Origin: Pardosa pseudoannulata
Lineage: Eukaryota > Arthropoda > Arachnida > Araneae > Lycosidae
Assembly (NCBI GenBank): GCA_032207245.1
Contig: CM063502.1
Span: 48,849,404-48,913,403, forward strand
Reading direction: 5' to 3'
DNA: 64,000 bases
The translations under genes and the position numbers were made by a program. The notes below the pieces were generated by a model. It ran no database searches. It had not been told where the DNA came from and saw only the letters and a program-made list of their open reading frames with translations. Positions 10,193-20,170 of this stretch are shown piece by piece (the first letter of the stretch is position 1; every line of letters starts with the position of its first letter).

Positions 10193-11395
10193 AGAAAAGA
10201 ACTTTGCGCCTTTTAAACAGTCTAGAGTATCGTCAATACGGGGCAGAGGATAAACGTCTTTCTTCGTGATTCTATTCAGTTTGCGATAGTCCACGCAAAA
10301 ACGCCAGCTTCCATCCTTTTTCCTTATGAGTACGACGGGAGATGACCACGGACTCTCAGATGGCTGGACAATACCTTGATCAAGCATTTTCTGAACTTCT
10401 TCGCGAATTATGCGTCTTTCAGTCGGTGAAACTCGGTAAGCCCTTTGGTAGATTGGAGCATGGTCACCCGTATTGATCCTGTGTTTCACATTTGTCTTTG
10501 AGGCTGTCGACTTGTTGGCTTTTGTAAAAATTTCCGAAAAGGTTTGTAAGAGCTCGACTAATTTGCGTTTTCTTTCGCTGCTCAACTCAGGGGATATCAT
10601 CATTGTATAATCTGTATTGGAATTCGTCGGCTCCTGCAGAGTACTTGTACTTTTTGTTGTTTCCGCAATCTCGCATATCTGCCCTTCATCCAGGAGCTCA
10701 GCTTCGCCTACGTACATTCCTTTAGGAATGACTTGATCTTTGGCTTGCATGTTGGCAATCCAAATTTCACTTCGTCCATTATGGTATAAGGATATCATAG
10801 ATGGTGTAGCAAGGTTTCTTTCGAGCAGCAAGTGTCTATTGCCCTCCACGATTACGCTTATGTTTCTTCCGACATCTAAACCTGATACTGCTATTCTTGT
10901 CAAGGATCGTGGCTTAAGCTTGTAGTCCTTCGTGGCATACACCTTCCAAGCGTCTAGTGCTTTGGTTTCTTGGCCAGGATCTTCTAACAACAGTTCACTT
11001 CTGCCACAGTCTATCACAGCTTGAGAAGCTTTCAAAAAGTCCCATCCGAGGATTACGTCGTGACTACAATGCTGTAGGACGATGAATTCAACAGGCAGCT
11101 CTCGTCTATTTATAACGACACGCAGAACACATTTTCCCAGTGGCCTAACAAAATTGCCATTATCGACTTTCAGCATAGTGTTCTTGGCGTCAGCGAACAT
11201 AACTTTCTTTAAGGATCGACGAAACTTATCGGAGACGACAGAAAACGAGGCTCCAGAATCTACTAGAGCACGGATCGGCTGATTATTTACTAGAACATCG
11301 AGGTGGTTACCCGTCATCCTTGCGGCCGATGGAGGATTTTCATAACATGCGGCCTCACCTCCTCGAAAGGTCGCTCTGCTTAGTTTTCCTCGTTT
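10190..11395 (-). pseudogene. Gypsy pol segment: protease and RT fingers, ending at a premature stop
   Basis: The pol frame opens at 11395, directly after a TAG and four codons before the gag stop, in the -1 frame relative to gag. The first Met is at 11317 ([20 protein letters not shown]). The aspartic protease has its active-site motif [12 protein letters not shown], with the second conserved segment [10 protein letters not shown] about 65 residues on. RT begins with the expected [37 protein letters not shown] and [11 protein letters not shown] blocks. The frame stops at TAA 10192-10190, just before the DLRSGYWQI block where family members read through. The segment is therefore a truncated pol piece. 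Confidence 0.92.
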
Positions 11396-12501
11396 CTACG
11401 GCTTGGAGATTGACCTGATCGACGATATGGCGACGGCGATCGGAAACGACGGGTTGGTGATCGGCCTCTAGTAGGACTAGGAAAAGAACGGCGTTCGGGG
11501 CTGGGTCGGCGAAACTCATCGTCAGCGTCATCGAAGTTCTGTCGGCGGGCTCGATAATCGTCAAAAATGGCCTTCCTCTCACGGCAATAGCGTACGACGT
11601 GTCCAGGGCGTCCACAGTGGAAACAAACTGGTCTGTTGTCGGTCGTTCTCCATAGGTCCGTTTTCCTGGGCTGCGGTACTGATCTCTGGACAGAACTTCT
11701 AGGTTTCCTCGTCACAGCGGCTGCATACGTGGGACGTCGTTGGGCGTCTGCAGACTTTACGACCACTGGCGCCAAAGCTCTTTCGACTTCGTCTTGGATG
11801 ACGGTCTGTAGCGGCTGGGAATAGGGGTCCGGAAACTCGTCGACTTGATTTACTAATCGATTTACCTCTTCGCGTACAATTCTACGGATAAGAGACACTA
11901 AATCTGTCTCTTCCTCCATGGTTGCAACTGGTACGACGTTTGGTAGTCTCTCAAATTTTCGGCCAATTCTTTTTTGCCTCATGTCCTCAATGTAATTACA
12001 CCACTTGATAAAGTCAGCTGTAGTCTTCACTTCTTTCATTAAGAGAACTTGGTACATATCTTCGGCAACGCCTTTCATTAAGTGAGACACTTTCTCGTCG
12101 TCGGACATTGAAGGATTGACTTCTTGACAAATCCCTAATACACTCTGAATGTAGGACTGCGTACTCTCTCCGGCCCTTTGAGCCCTACATTTCAGTTGCT
12201 CTTCGGCCTTTTTAGTGTACCTGTGGCGATCGCCCAAAAGTTCATTTAAACCCTTTTTGAATGCGTCCCAGGAGTCCAAGATATCTTCATTATTTAGGTA
12301 CCATTGCTTGGCCGTACCGTCTAGGAAAAAATAGACGTTTGCAAGACACATCATTTCATCCCATTTGTTGAACTTTGCCACTCGATCGTATTCTGCAAGC
12401 CATTTCCGAGGGTCATCTCCAGGCTCCCCACGGAAGGTTGAAGGGTTTCTTAGGGGCGGGTAGGTAGGAGTTACCACGACAGGCTTTGTATCTTCGGGCA
12501 T
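11380..12501 (-). CDS. Gypsy gag polyprotein
   Basis: Gag packages the element RNA into cytoplasmic particles. I chose the Met at 12501 ([10 protein letters not shown]). The frame is open further, to a Met at 12657, but that Met lies inside the LTR and translation would run through the primer-binding site, so its use is unlikely unless the leader is translated. The capsid-like retrotransposon gag domain spans roughly residues 20-150 ([17 protein letters not shown], then [11 protein letters not shown]). A CCHC zinc knuckle [14 protein letters not shown] lies near residue 320, and the tail is rich in Ser-Pro-Arg ([13 protein letters not shown]), consistent with RNA binding. The frame has no internal stop. 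Confidence 0.9.
   Translation of the reverse strand: MPEDTKPVVVTPTYPPLRNPSTFRGEPGDDPRKWLAEYDRVAKFNKWDEMMCLANVYFFLDGTAKQWYLNNEDILDSWDAFKKGLNELLGDRHRYTKKAEEQLKCRAQRAGESTQSYIQSVLGICQEVNPSMSDDEKVSHLMKGVAEDMYQVLLMKEVKTTADFIKWCNYIEDMRQKRIGRKFERLPNVVPVATMEEETDLVSLIRRIVREEVNRLVNQVDEFPDPYSQPLQTVIQDEVERALAPVVVKSADAQRRPTYAAAVTRKPRSSVQRSVPQPRKTDLWRTTDNRPVCFHCGRPGHVVRYCRERKAIFDDYRARRQNFDDADDEFRRPSPERRSFPSPTRGRSPTRRFRSPSPYRRSGQSPSRRNEEN
11383..11395 (-). promoter_or_regulatory. Candidate gag-pol -1 frameshift overlap
   Basis: The gag frame ends GAG GAA AAC TAA, while the pol frame is open from 11395 in the -1 register through GGA AAA CTA. The overlap is only about four codons and contains GGAAAAC. That is slippery-like but not a canonical X XXY YYZ heptamer. 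Confidence 0.5.
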
Positions 12502-12610
12502 TATTTGCCTCTTTCTTTTTTCTGGGTCGTACAGGCCAAATTCCGGAGGTAATCCTCTTAAACGGAGACCTCTGTGAACACTGTCAGAGTTATCCACAAT
12601 GGCGAAATCG

Positions 12611-12630
12611 GTACCCGGCGCCTCCACCAA
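12611..12630 (-). promoter_or_regulatory. Primer-binding site of the gypsy element
   Basis: On the minus strand, three bases after the 5' LTR, the sequence reads TGGTGGAGGCGCCGGGTA. It begins with TGG, the complement of a tRNA CCA end. I could not assign the tRNA species. Confidence 0.7.
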
Positions 12631-12633
12631 ATT

Positions 12634-12984
12634 TGTCACGAAGATTTGAATGAACACACCGTTTAACTTAACAGAACAATTTATTGAAGATAAGTAGCAA
12701 CTCGCAACCTTACAGGATCAAGAAGTTGCCTACAACTAGTGGGTATCAGCTTTTATACCCGAACAGAATATTCGAGAAATAAATAATTTACATATTAAAG
12801 AAAGATCTAGAAAGTTCAAGAACATAAGGAAACATAAGGAAACAATAAATAACATTTTTAAATTAAAAATCCGTACTATGGATAAACAGCCACGGCAAGG
12901 ATCGAACCCACAATCTTCGGGTCTGAATCGCGAGCTTTGACCATTCGGCCACTTAGCTCGTTGGCACAGCTTCTTTATGCGGCA
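12634..12984 (-). repeat. 5' LTR of the gypsy element (351 bp)
   Basis: Identical to the 3' LTR apart from one substitution inside the tRNA-like block (GCGAGC versus GCGTGC on the plus strand) and an extra ATAAGGAAAC. TATAAAAG is at 12750-12757 and AATAAA at 12680-12685. The tRNA-like block is at 12889-12965, upstream of the TATA box and so in U3. Confidence 0.93.
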
Positions 12985-12992
12985 ATATATAT

Positions 12993-13064
12993 AAAAAGGG
13001 TACAGCCTTATAATTCTGAGATATAATATATTATATCTCAGAATTATAAGGCTGTACCCTTTTT
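12993..13064. repeat. Perfect 72-bp palindrome next to the 5' LTR
   Basis: The arm 12993-13028 (AAAAAGGGTACAGCC...) is followed without spacer by its exact reverse complement at 13029-13064 (...GGCTGTACCCTTTTT). The centre is GATATAATATATTATATC. The palindrome starts 8 bp outside the LTR. Confidence 0.9.
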
Positions 13065-15344
13065 CACGAACATGTTTTTTCCCCCTCAAACGCTTAAATT
13101 ATAAATTTTGAGGAAATTTATTTGAGTTAAAAAATATCTTCTCTTTTTATATTTGCGTTCTTGCCGTTCTGTTAACACTTGCTAAATTTTCACTAATGCT
13201 AAAAGAAATAATTGTGAGTACTGATTTTGTTATCTTAGCTTATTGTTTTAAATTAGAATATCTTTTAAGAACTATTAATCAGTTGTTTATGAAGCCAGAA
13301 TGCTTTTCTCAGTGACGAAATCTTGTATAAACTATTCTTTGATATCAAAAGACAGAAATACTTGTCTGAATAATGCGGGTGCAACAATGAGATGACAAGT
13401 CTCTTATCAATCTGTCCCAACGTAAGCAGATGGCATTATGCACTTACCAGGTGTTTATAGTTCAACGGATCAAAGAAATGTTTTCTAAGGAAAAATATAA
13501 TCAAAGTAAAAGTTTTTTTTTCTTCTCCGGCAGTTATTTATCTTCCGGCACTCATTTAATCCGCATCGCAAGTGTATTTTATTATAGGAACACCCTTGGC
13601 CTACATTATTCCCTATTAGGAAGGAAGGCACAAAAATAATCAAGAGTTCTATGAATATCGGATCTAAGTTACGCGTCGTGGTAGTTCCAGACGGTAACCA
13701 CTATATAAAGCTTGCGACTAAAGGGCAAAAGTGTGCAGGAAATTAAGTGATAAAAGGTAGGTCCCTATTAAGGTAAAAGAAATACACTATAAAGGAATTT
13801 TTCAGCAAATATAGCAAAATTTTTGTGGACAAGAACAATTCTCACCCGATCTGTTTAGAAGAGGTATTCTTGAGACATTTTCTATTCCCAAACTCAGTCA
13901 GGAGTAAAATAATAATAGTAAATAAATAAAATTTATTAAGCGTTGTCATTTGTATCAGCAATGACCTTAATAGCTCCCAATTTATCACAATAAAACTGTA
14001 AACTCAATAAATTTTGGTATACACTAGTTAAAACTTTTAATGTGCCTAATGGAATTAAAAATATTTGTTTAAATGTCCTTGATGTATAAATTTTTTAATG
14101 CCGATGGCATTAAAATATTTTAAACATCACGGACATACTTATAGAATATGCATTGACTTTCTCTCTTTTTGGTTATCGTTAAAAATAAATGATAAAAAAA
14201 TAGTAGATGATTTCTCTTACTAGATTCGTGTACAGAATGAAAAATTAATCACGAAACAACTGTTTATAATAATAATTTTATATGGATGTTCTGGAATTGA
14301 GAGATAATTGCTCAAACAGGAAAATTGGAATGTTTTTACTTTTTATCCAAATAAGTAATCTTTGTCTGGAGAAATCTGTTGAAAAATTCCATGTGATGAA
14401 ATTTGTTAATACTTTGTTGGTATTCGAGTGTCTGACACTCTTTTCAATGTGAATAGAATATAAAGCAACAACTTAGAGCCATGCGATAATATATGCCTCT
14501 AAAGCTTATAATTTTTCAAATATTAAATAAAGAATCTATATTTAAAGAAGTGTTTTGTATTAGAGGCACATGCTTCTTTATTTGAAATCTCGTGATTCAA
14601 TATATATCAAATTTTTACCGTTGCTGAATCTGGAATTTGTCTTATGCGATGATAATGGTAATAGCTCTTAGATATAAATAAAAGTGACATTGTGCTGAGT
14701 GATCTTATTATCTAAAAAGTTACAAAATTCTTTCTGAGCGATTTGCGATTGTTATATTTTTTTTACACGTGAATCGACATGCTACCGTTATAGGAACGTA
14801 TTTATTTTTCACTTATTTTGTCGAACCGTTACCCAAGGAAACAATCACCCGTACTGTAAAGTATGTTTTACGTCGTCAGTCATGGTTCGCTAGTTATGTG
14901 ACGTTACAGTGATTAATGCTTCATGCAGAAATCCAAAGCTTTAAACTAAAAATTTTCCCCCTTAAGAAGTGGAAATGAAATCTATTGATTTTCTAAAATA
15001 ATGCAAAAACAATTGCTCATTTTTAAATTTTTATATATTTATTCACTTTTTTCATTACAGAGGATGCCTATTAAATATTATCTAATTGCTTAATAGTACA
15101 ATTATCTTATTAAAGTATCTTAGCATTCAAACACTTTTTTATTATAACTTTAATCTCGTTAAAGTTTTTGAAAACTCTTGTTTAGTCAGTCTTAAATATC
15201 GAACTCGAATTATCATTTTTATTCTCGATACGACATGGAAATGGAGAATATACTAAAGGAAAGAGACTATAGTCTGTTGAAATAATAAAAATAAGCCCAT
15301 TTACAATTCTTACAACTGACTATAATATAACTAGAAAACTCACC
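13065..15344. other. Intergenic, mostly featureless
   Basis: AT-rich DNA with no ORF of note, no recognised repeat family and no RNA gene. The single point of interest is a TATA-plus-splice-donor arrangement near 13.7 kb, listed separately. Confidence 0.4.
13702..13758 (+). promoter_or_regulatory. Possible TATA promoter with short non-coding first exon
   Basis: TATATAAAG at 13702-13710 is followed, at about the spacing expected for a start site near 13733, by a short stretch without ATG. That stretch ends in AAAAG/GTAGGT at 13756/13757, a good splice donor. The layout resembles the gene at 39.2 kb. No downstream exon has been linked to it. Confidence 0.25.
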
Positions 15345-15414
15345 ATAAAACAAAAGTTCTATTCCTTTCAGAACAATATTTTGCAAGTTTTCTTTAATAT
15401 TTTCTAACTTTGTA

Positions 15415-16030
15415 AAGATTATCTAGTTTTGTCGTTTCAGGTAGTATATTTTTAAAACACCATAAAAATATATACCAAGGAAAAAAAACGAAATTCACTT
15501 GACTGCAAGATAACTTTTAAAATATATATATTAGAAACTAAATTTTTATATCAATTTGAAGTAAAATATTTGTTTTATTCTGTAAACCTAAAATTTCAAC
15601 GGCAACTGGCATTTTAAAACTAAAATGAATAAATCAATAAAAATTGTCAGGGAATTGAAAGATAAAAACCAGATTTTATTATGATATAAAATAAAATAAT
15701 TTGCTTGTATTAATATAATTGAGGTTCTCAGGCTACAAAAGATAACTAGCATATATTTCATATAAAAAATAGTTTCTAAGTTCCAAACATCAAAAGTTAT
15801 TTAATGGATAAATATATTTTTACGTTTTTCCCTTGTTTACAAATTTTGTATATTTAAAAAATATATTGCTTTATATAACGAACCTAAATAATTTTTATAA
15901 TCTTAGAACTTTATTAAAAATCTAAAAAAAAAAATTATTCAAAACAGAGCAGGACTTTTTATGTTATATGGAATCTAAAATATGTTGTAAAAATTAGTAC
16001 TCTTCAGCTGGAAAGGTACTCTGTCCCCTT
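15415..16030 (+). repeat. Dispersed AT-rich repeat D, copy 1
   Basis: This segment aligns along its length with 24726-25310 through shared blocks: AAGATAACTTTT, TGTAAACCTAAAA, ATAAAATAAAATA, TAGTTTCTAA, CAAAAGTTATTT and TATGTCCCC versus TGTCCCC. The copies are strongly diverged. The element class is unknown. Confidence 0.55.
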
Positions 16031-16764
16031 AAAACTGTGCACTAACAGATGTTTGCGATGGAAAGGGAAAAAAGACAGGTGAATTCAGTTATCAAAACTG
16101 AACCTCGATCGAGTGCAGTAGCATGAAGTCGAACTATGAACGCCGTTTCACAAGAGCTAGTATCGGTGGGACAACTCAACTGGAAACAATTTTTTACAAT
16201 CCCACTACGCTGAAATCCAAACTACTCCGTATTTAGAGACCACCTAAAAAAAAAAAATATTTTTTCTGAAAAAAAATTTCACGAGGTTATGCTGTCTATA
16301 TTTTTAGGTTGTGTAACTGGATTATTAAACTTAATAAATATATCTTTAATATATTTACAACTTTCCCATTTTTTACATTTACGGTTTTTTAGTAATTTTA
16401 TTATAGTTAGATCATTTCAGCGAAAGTTATTTTAATGGTTACGAGGGAGATGGTAGAACCAGTAGAGTCTTGTCTTTCGGTACTGGAGTCTAAGGGTTTG
16501 AATGTTTGTAGACGTTTGAAATCGGCTTTAAAAATTTGGATCCAGTCTTAATATACTTAATGTAGCAAAAAGCAGACCAAAGGATCTCAACCAATTATTT
16601 CAAAGCCTACAAATTTGCTCATTCGTAAATTAAATTAAATTCTTCGTATTAAACAAAATGTTCATTAGCTTTTATACCAACTGTTAATTTATTAATTGGC
16701 AAAACTAGGTTATTATTTTTCTACACGAGGGTTGACTGCTTTAACTGTCATTTGGATTTGGATT

Positions 16765-16965
16765 TATTGCTTAAAGCTGATTCCAAATGGTTACAAATTT
16801 CGATTCTGAATGCCATTCCTCTCTGCGGTTAAAGTTTTGGCAAAAGGGGGACAAATTAGACCTAGGCCTACTTCTTAAAGTCATTTCCGAATGGCTATGA
16901 AACTTTTGGCAATGCCAGCAGCAGGATTCGGACCCATAGACTAGAGTGCCGAAACCAAAAGATGG
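16765..16965 (-). mobile_element. Family A SINE remnants, minus strand
   Basis: Two partial minus-strand copies lie head to tail. Each contains CTTAAAG followed by TTCCRAATGGCTA or TTCCAAATGGTTA, the complement of the conserved CGTTCGGAATCGGCTTTAAG body. The second also includes the B-box region near 16926-16935. Confidence 0.55.
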
Positions 16966-16977
16966 GTATCCTCTGAC

Positions 16978-17160
16978 AGACCATCTGAACTTTGGTCAAA
17001 CTGTTGGGGCGCTGATCTTTGATGACGGAGTTCGTGGGTTTGAACCCCACTGTGGCATGGACGTTCGTAGTTGTTTGGAATCAGCTTTAAGCAGTAGGTC
17101 CCGGTCTCATTAGCCCTCGTGTTGCAAAACAGTAGACCTTAGAGCTCCAAACCAAACCAG
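16978..17160 (+). mobile_element. Family A SINE, near full length
   Basis: The B-box region reads GTTCGTGGGTTTGAACCCCA. The tail reads GGTCCCGGTCTCATTAGCCC, then CTCGTGTTGCAAAACAGTAG and CTCCAAACCAAACC. The head is diverged. Confidence 0.85.
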
Positions 17161-17600
17161 CTGATCATCTGATTTTATTTAAAGAAATTCATCCTTTTGA
17201 ATTTTTTAGTGTTATGAAACTATAGATATTAGAGGACCAAGCAACCATTTGTTCTATGGTATATGTGATATAATAAAATTTGCAAGCAAAAATTTTGAAT
17301 ATATTCTCCTCATGTATTCTTGGAATTGGCGTGGTTGATAAGCTAAAGTAAAAGCACCTTTTCCCCTTGAAAATAATGACTTTTTCAAAATCCATACCCG
17401 TGTGAGCAGAGTAAATTTAAAATTTTTGGAAATCACCGACTTTCTTACATATTAGGGCTCCGGATTTTATGGGACTCAGACGATTACCAAATCAGTCTGT
17501 GATTGAATACTAACTAAAATGGGCTTTAAGTAGAAAACTGTAAGTTCCATGAAAAATTATTTAAAAACTTGGGAAAAGGTAGTTTACTTTACAGAATGAG

Positions 17601-17945
17601 CGGTAGTAGCTCAGTTGACAAAGGCAACGATCTCGTAACTGGAAGGTTGTGGGTTTGTAGCTCGAAACGGCCTATGGTTCACCGTGTTCGTTAAAGGTGA
17701 CTGAGGCACGTAAAATATGTTAGTGGTCACAATGTCCTCCAAGTTCTCAAATAATACCTCTAGAGGTGGCAGGCCAAGCTTATAGATGTTCTGCTTGGTC
17801 CCTGCTTATAAATTACGAGGATCTACTTGAGCAAAGACGTTCTTTCACCGTCGCTGTTCTTATTAAAATAAAAGGCGCAATCCTTTACCTTAATGCGAGT
17901 AGCGTATGGCTCAAATCGTTCTTGGTTTATCCACGTGCCATCAGA
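17601..17945 (+). mobile_element. Family B tRNA-derived SINE, subfamily 1
   Basis: The tRNA-like head GTAGCTCAGTTGACAAAGGC (A box) and GGTTGTGGGTTTGTAGCTC (B box) are followed by the shared body CGTGTTCGTTAAAGGTGACT, GTGGTCACAATGTCCTCCAA and GTGGCAGGCCAAGC. The 3' half (TTTCACC...TCCTTTACCTTAA...) matches the copy at 31421 rather than those at 19027, 37620 and 55690. Confidence 0.85.
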
Positions 17946-18164
17946 AAAAACACCAACTCTTCAGAGCTATTTAAAAAAAGTACAATTTATCGTTTATGCC
18001 AATCTCCAGGGAACTTTTAGCCTTATTTCCTTCCATTGCATTAGCATTTAGAATTACATACTCAAGGAATAAAAAAAAAACTTTTGAAATAAACGGGCTT
18101 TTTCATCCTTTTCAAATTTCAGTCTTCATTTAATCATAATTAAAATAAAAGTTCTTTTTTTTTA

Positions 18165-18367
18165 AATTATGATTGATAACTCGTAACTGACTTTTTATTC
18201 TGCCAGATATGATGTATTCGTGATGTTACACCAGCCATTCTCTTCAATTCTGATTATTGTCCATTGCAATGGATGATCGAAATTGAGGGGAAATTTCCAG
18301 CGTGGTATCACGAATGCCCTTACATCTATCAAGGCAGGCCGTCCGTTGCGAGTTATCAATCATAATT
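18165..18367. mobile_element. Foldback MITE, about 200 bp
   Basis: AATTATGATTGATAACTCGT at 18165-18184 is matched in reverse complement by 18344-18367 (ATTATGATTGATAACTCGCA). The enclosed sequence has no coding capacity. The AT-rich flanks prevent a firm target-site call. Confidence 0.65.
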
Positions 18368-18904
18368 AAAGAAAATAAAAACTTTCATTTTTGTGAAAAT
18401 GCTAATACCAAGAAAAGTAGTATATTTTAGCTTTCCATCGCGAAAACTAGTAAAGTAGGCACTGGTGGTGGGGGAGTTAGAATGCTCTACGTAGGACTCC
18501 AGAAAGGTTTAATCTTTGGATGATGATGTAGGACTATGTGAGATCAATAAATGACCTCAATTGTTAAAAATCAGGTATTTGTTTACCATATCAAATAAAA
18601 CCTGAAAATGCAATATAGTTGCAACAATATATAATCATAGTCTCATCAGAAAACACACCATTACTTGAGTGCACTTCACGCTTTCTATTTGAATGAAATT
18701 CTACAGGATCCACTTTTAAGTTCAGTTTCATAGTGCTAATGATTGTTTTTTTTAATTTTTAGTAACTGCAAGATGTGTGAAAAAAGTTATGCTTCATAAT
18801 ACTATACGCAGTCGTAATACTTGAAGGCAATGGATAAACCATGTTTTACAGCATTAAAGAGCAGGGGGAGTTATTTAGTAATCCTAAATCAAAATGCAAT
18901 ATGC

Positions 18905-18928
18905 ATTTATTTATTTATTTATTTATTT
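18905..18928. repeat. (ATTT)n microsatellite
   Basis: A short uninterrupted run of ATTT units. Confidence 0.9.
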
Positions 18929-19132
18929 CATACAGAAACTGACTCTTGGGTCATTTTATGACTGCCCTTAGTTATCCGAAGGTTAATCAGGCCCTGCTTA
19001 TATGTAGCGCTATATTTAGACACGAGACACGGTAGCCCAGTCGGCAAAGGCAGCGACCTCGTAACTGAAAGGTTACGGGTTCGGGGCTCGAGCGGGCCTG
19101 TGTTCGTTAAAGGTGACTGGACACGTAAAACA

Positions 19133-19865
19133 CGAGGCGCACCCAGAAAGTAAGTTGCCCGATGTTTTCCCCTTTAAAGTAAACGTAATTAGCCTTATCA
19201 ATTGCGCGTGCGTAACAGATCTATGACGTATTGATCATATACCTGCTGGACAAGTCCTGATTCGTGCCAGTAGCGGGGTAGCAGTGGTCCGAAATGGAAA
19301 CTCTAATTCCTCCTGCCACCGCCTGTTGTAAGGTTCGGTCTGTGATCTTGAATGCACAAAACATTGCACCAATTGAAATTCATCGTCAGCCCTGTCAGGT
19401 CTATGAGCCGAAACTGACACCCGAACACAAAATTCAAAGCCCAGGAGCAGCACTGACATTTCTGCTACAGCATCACGATGACGGCGACGAGCTCATCGAC
19501 AAGATCATCAAGGGCAATGAGACTTGGATTTCGCACTTTACCCCGGAAACCAAGCACAGGTCAATGCATTGGTATCACAGTGGATCATCGGTCAGGACCA
19601 AATTCAAACAGACGTTGTCGGTACGGAAAGGGATGTGCACGGTGTTCTGGGACAAGAAGGCTGGTTCCATGCACAGGCGTAAAAGTTCTACGACAGAGGT
19701 ATACAAAAGATGATCCCACAATAAGATAAGTGTCTCAATTCTGGTGGTGGCTATGTTGAAAAATAGCTGAAACATTGCTGTACTTGTTGCCAATAAATAT
19801 GTCAGTGAAAGTGTGAGTTCTTTTTTTCTTTTAAATAGGGAAACTTACTTTCTGGATGCGCCTCT
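19133..19865 (+). mobile_element. Mariner-like element, internally deleted, 733 bp
   Basis: The terminal inverted repeats are CGAGGCGCACCCAGAAAGTA at the left and, reverse-complemented, AGAGGCGCATCCAGAAAGTA at the right, extending to about 28 bp with three mismatches. The right target base pair is TA (19866-19867) and the left is a mutated CA (19131-19132). It sits inside a family B SINE. Uninterrupted copies read GTAAAATATGTT across the site, which confirms a TA target. Confidence 0.9.
19294..19767 (+). pseudogene. Mariner transposase remnant
   Basis: The frame starts with part of the N-terminal helix-turn-helix (RSVILNAQNIAPIEIHRQPC), then jumps by deletion to the catalytic domain (GAALTFLLQHHDDGDELIDK, then NETWISHFTPETKHRSMHWY). 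The first catalytic aspartate of the mariner D,D34D triad, normally in GDETW, is Asn here (GNETW). A second deletion follows VFWDKKAGS and removes the remaining catalytic residues. The C-terminal end (KFYDRGIQKMIPQ, a stop, then DKCLNSGGGYVEK) is still visible. The product would be inactive. Full-length family members are about 340-350 residues. Confidence 0.88.
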
Positions 19866-20170
19866 TATGTTCGTGGTCACAATGTCCTCATAGTTCTCAA
19901 AAGATATCTCTGGTGTTGGCGTGTCAAGACCAGGGGGTCTTCTGCTTGGTACTTGCTTCTAAATCATAGAAAGCATTATTAATTTCTAAAGGATTATTAA
20001 CTTCTAAATTATTTAAATACTCCCTGCTTCAGTGGGGGTAAATTATACCTTAAGCTGCACGTTCTTCCCAGGTAGTGCTGTGCTAAATGGGTAACAACTT
20101 CTCAGTCTTGTATTGGCATAAAGACGTATAGAGTCTGTAATGCCAGCTGCGTTAGAAAATAATGTTTTTA

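Larger units (their letters stand above)
7441..12984 (-). mobile_element. Ty3/gypsy LTR retrotransposon, nearly complete, 5.5 kb
   Basis: In element orientation (minus strand) the order is 5' LTR (12984-12634), primer-binding site, gag with zinc knuckle, protease, reverse transcriptase, RNase H, integrase, polypurine tract and 3' LTR (7781-7441). This protease-RT-RH-IN order defines Ty3/gypsy. No env-like frame follows integrase. Both LTRs begin TG and end CA, and AT-rich ATAT-type bases flank both sides as the likely target duplication. The LTRs differ by one base and one 10-bp duplication, so insertion was recent. Pol nevertheless carries a nonsense codon, a changed RT catalytic residue and a frameshift, so this copy cannot move by itself. 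Confidence 0.95.
19027..20170 (+). mobile_element. Family B SINE, subfamily 2, split by a mariner element
   Basis: The head (GTAGCCCAGTCGGCAAAGGC, GGTTACGGGTTCGGGGCTC) lies at 19027-19132. The body resumes at 19866 with TATGTTCGTGGTCACAATGTC. The 3' part (AAGCTGCACGTTCTTCCCAG, GGGTAACAACTTCTCAG, CCAGCTGCGTTAG) aligns with the reverse complement of the copies at 55690 and 37620, defining a second 3' half. Confidence 0.8.

Noticed and set aside
11355..11615. Separate minus-strand 86-codon frame at the gag-pol junction
   Set aside because: It overlaps the gag C-terminus in another register and lacks any retroelement motif. The pol frame opening at 11395 explains the junction.
8838..11824. Plus-strand ORFs within the retrotransposon (for example 8977-9333, 9347-9775, 11082-11282)
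   Set aside because: They are antisense shadows of the minus-strand gag and pol frames and carry no recognisable motif.
12502..12657. Gag start at the most upstream Met (12657)
   Set aside because: That Met lies inside the LTR and the frame would cross the primer-binding site. The internal Met at 12501 is the safer start.
19294..19713. A functional 139-codon gene
   Set aside because: It is a mariner transposase with two internal deletions and a mutated catalytic residue, inside its own terminal repeats.
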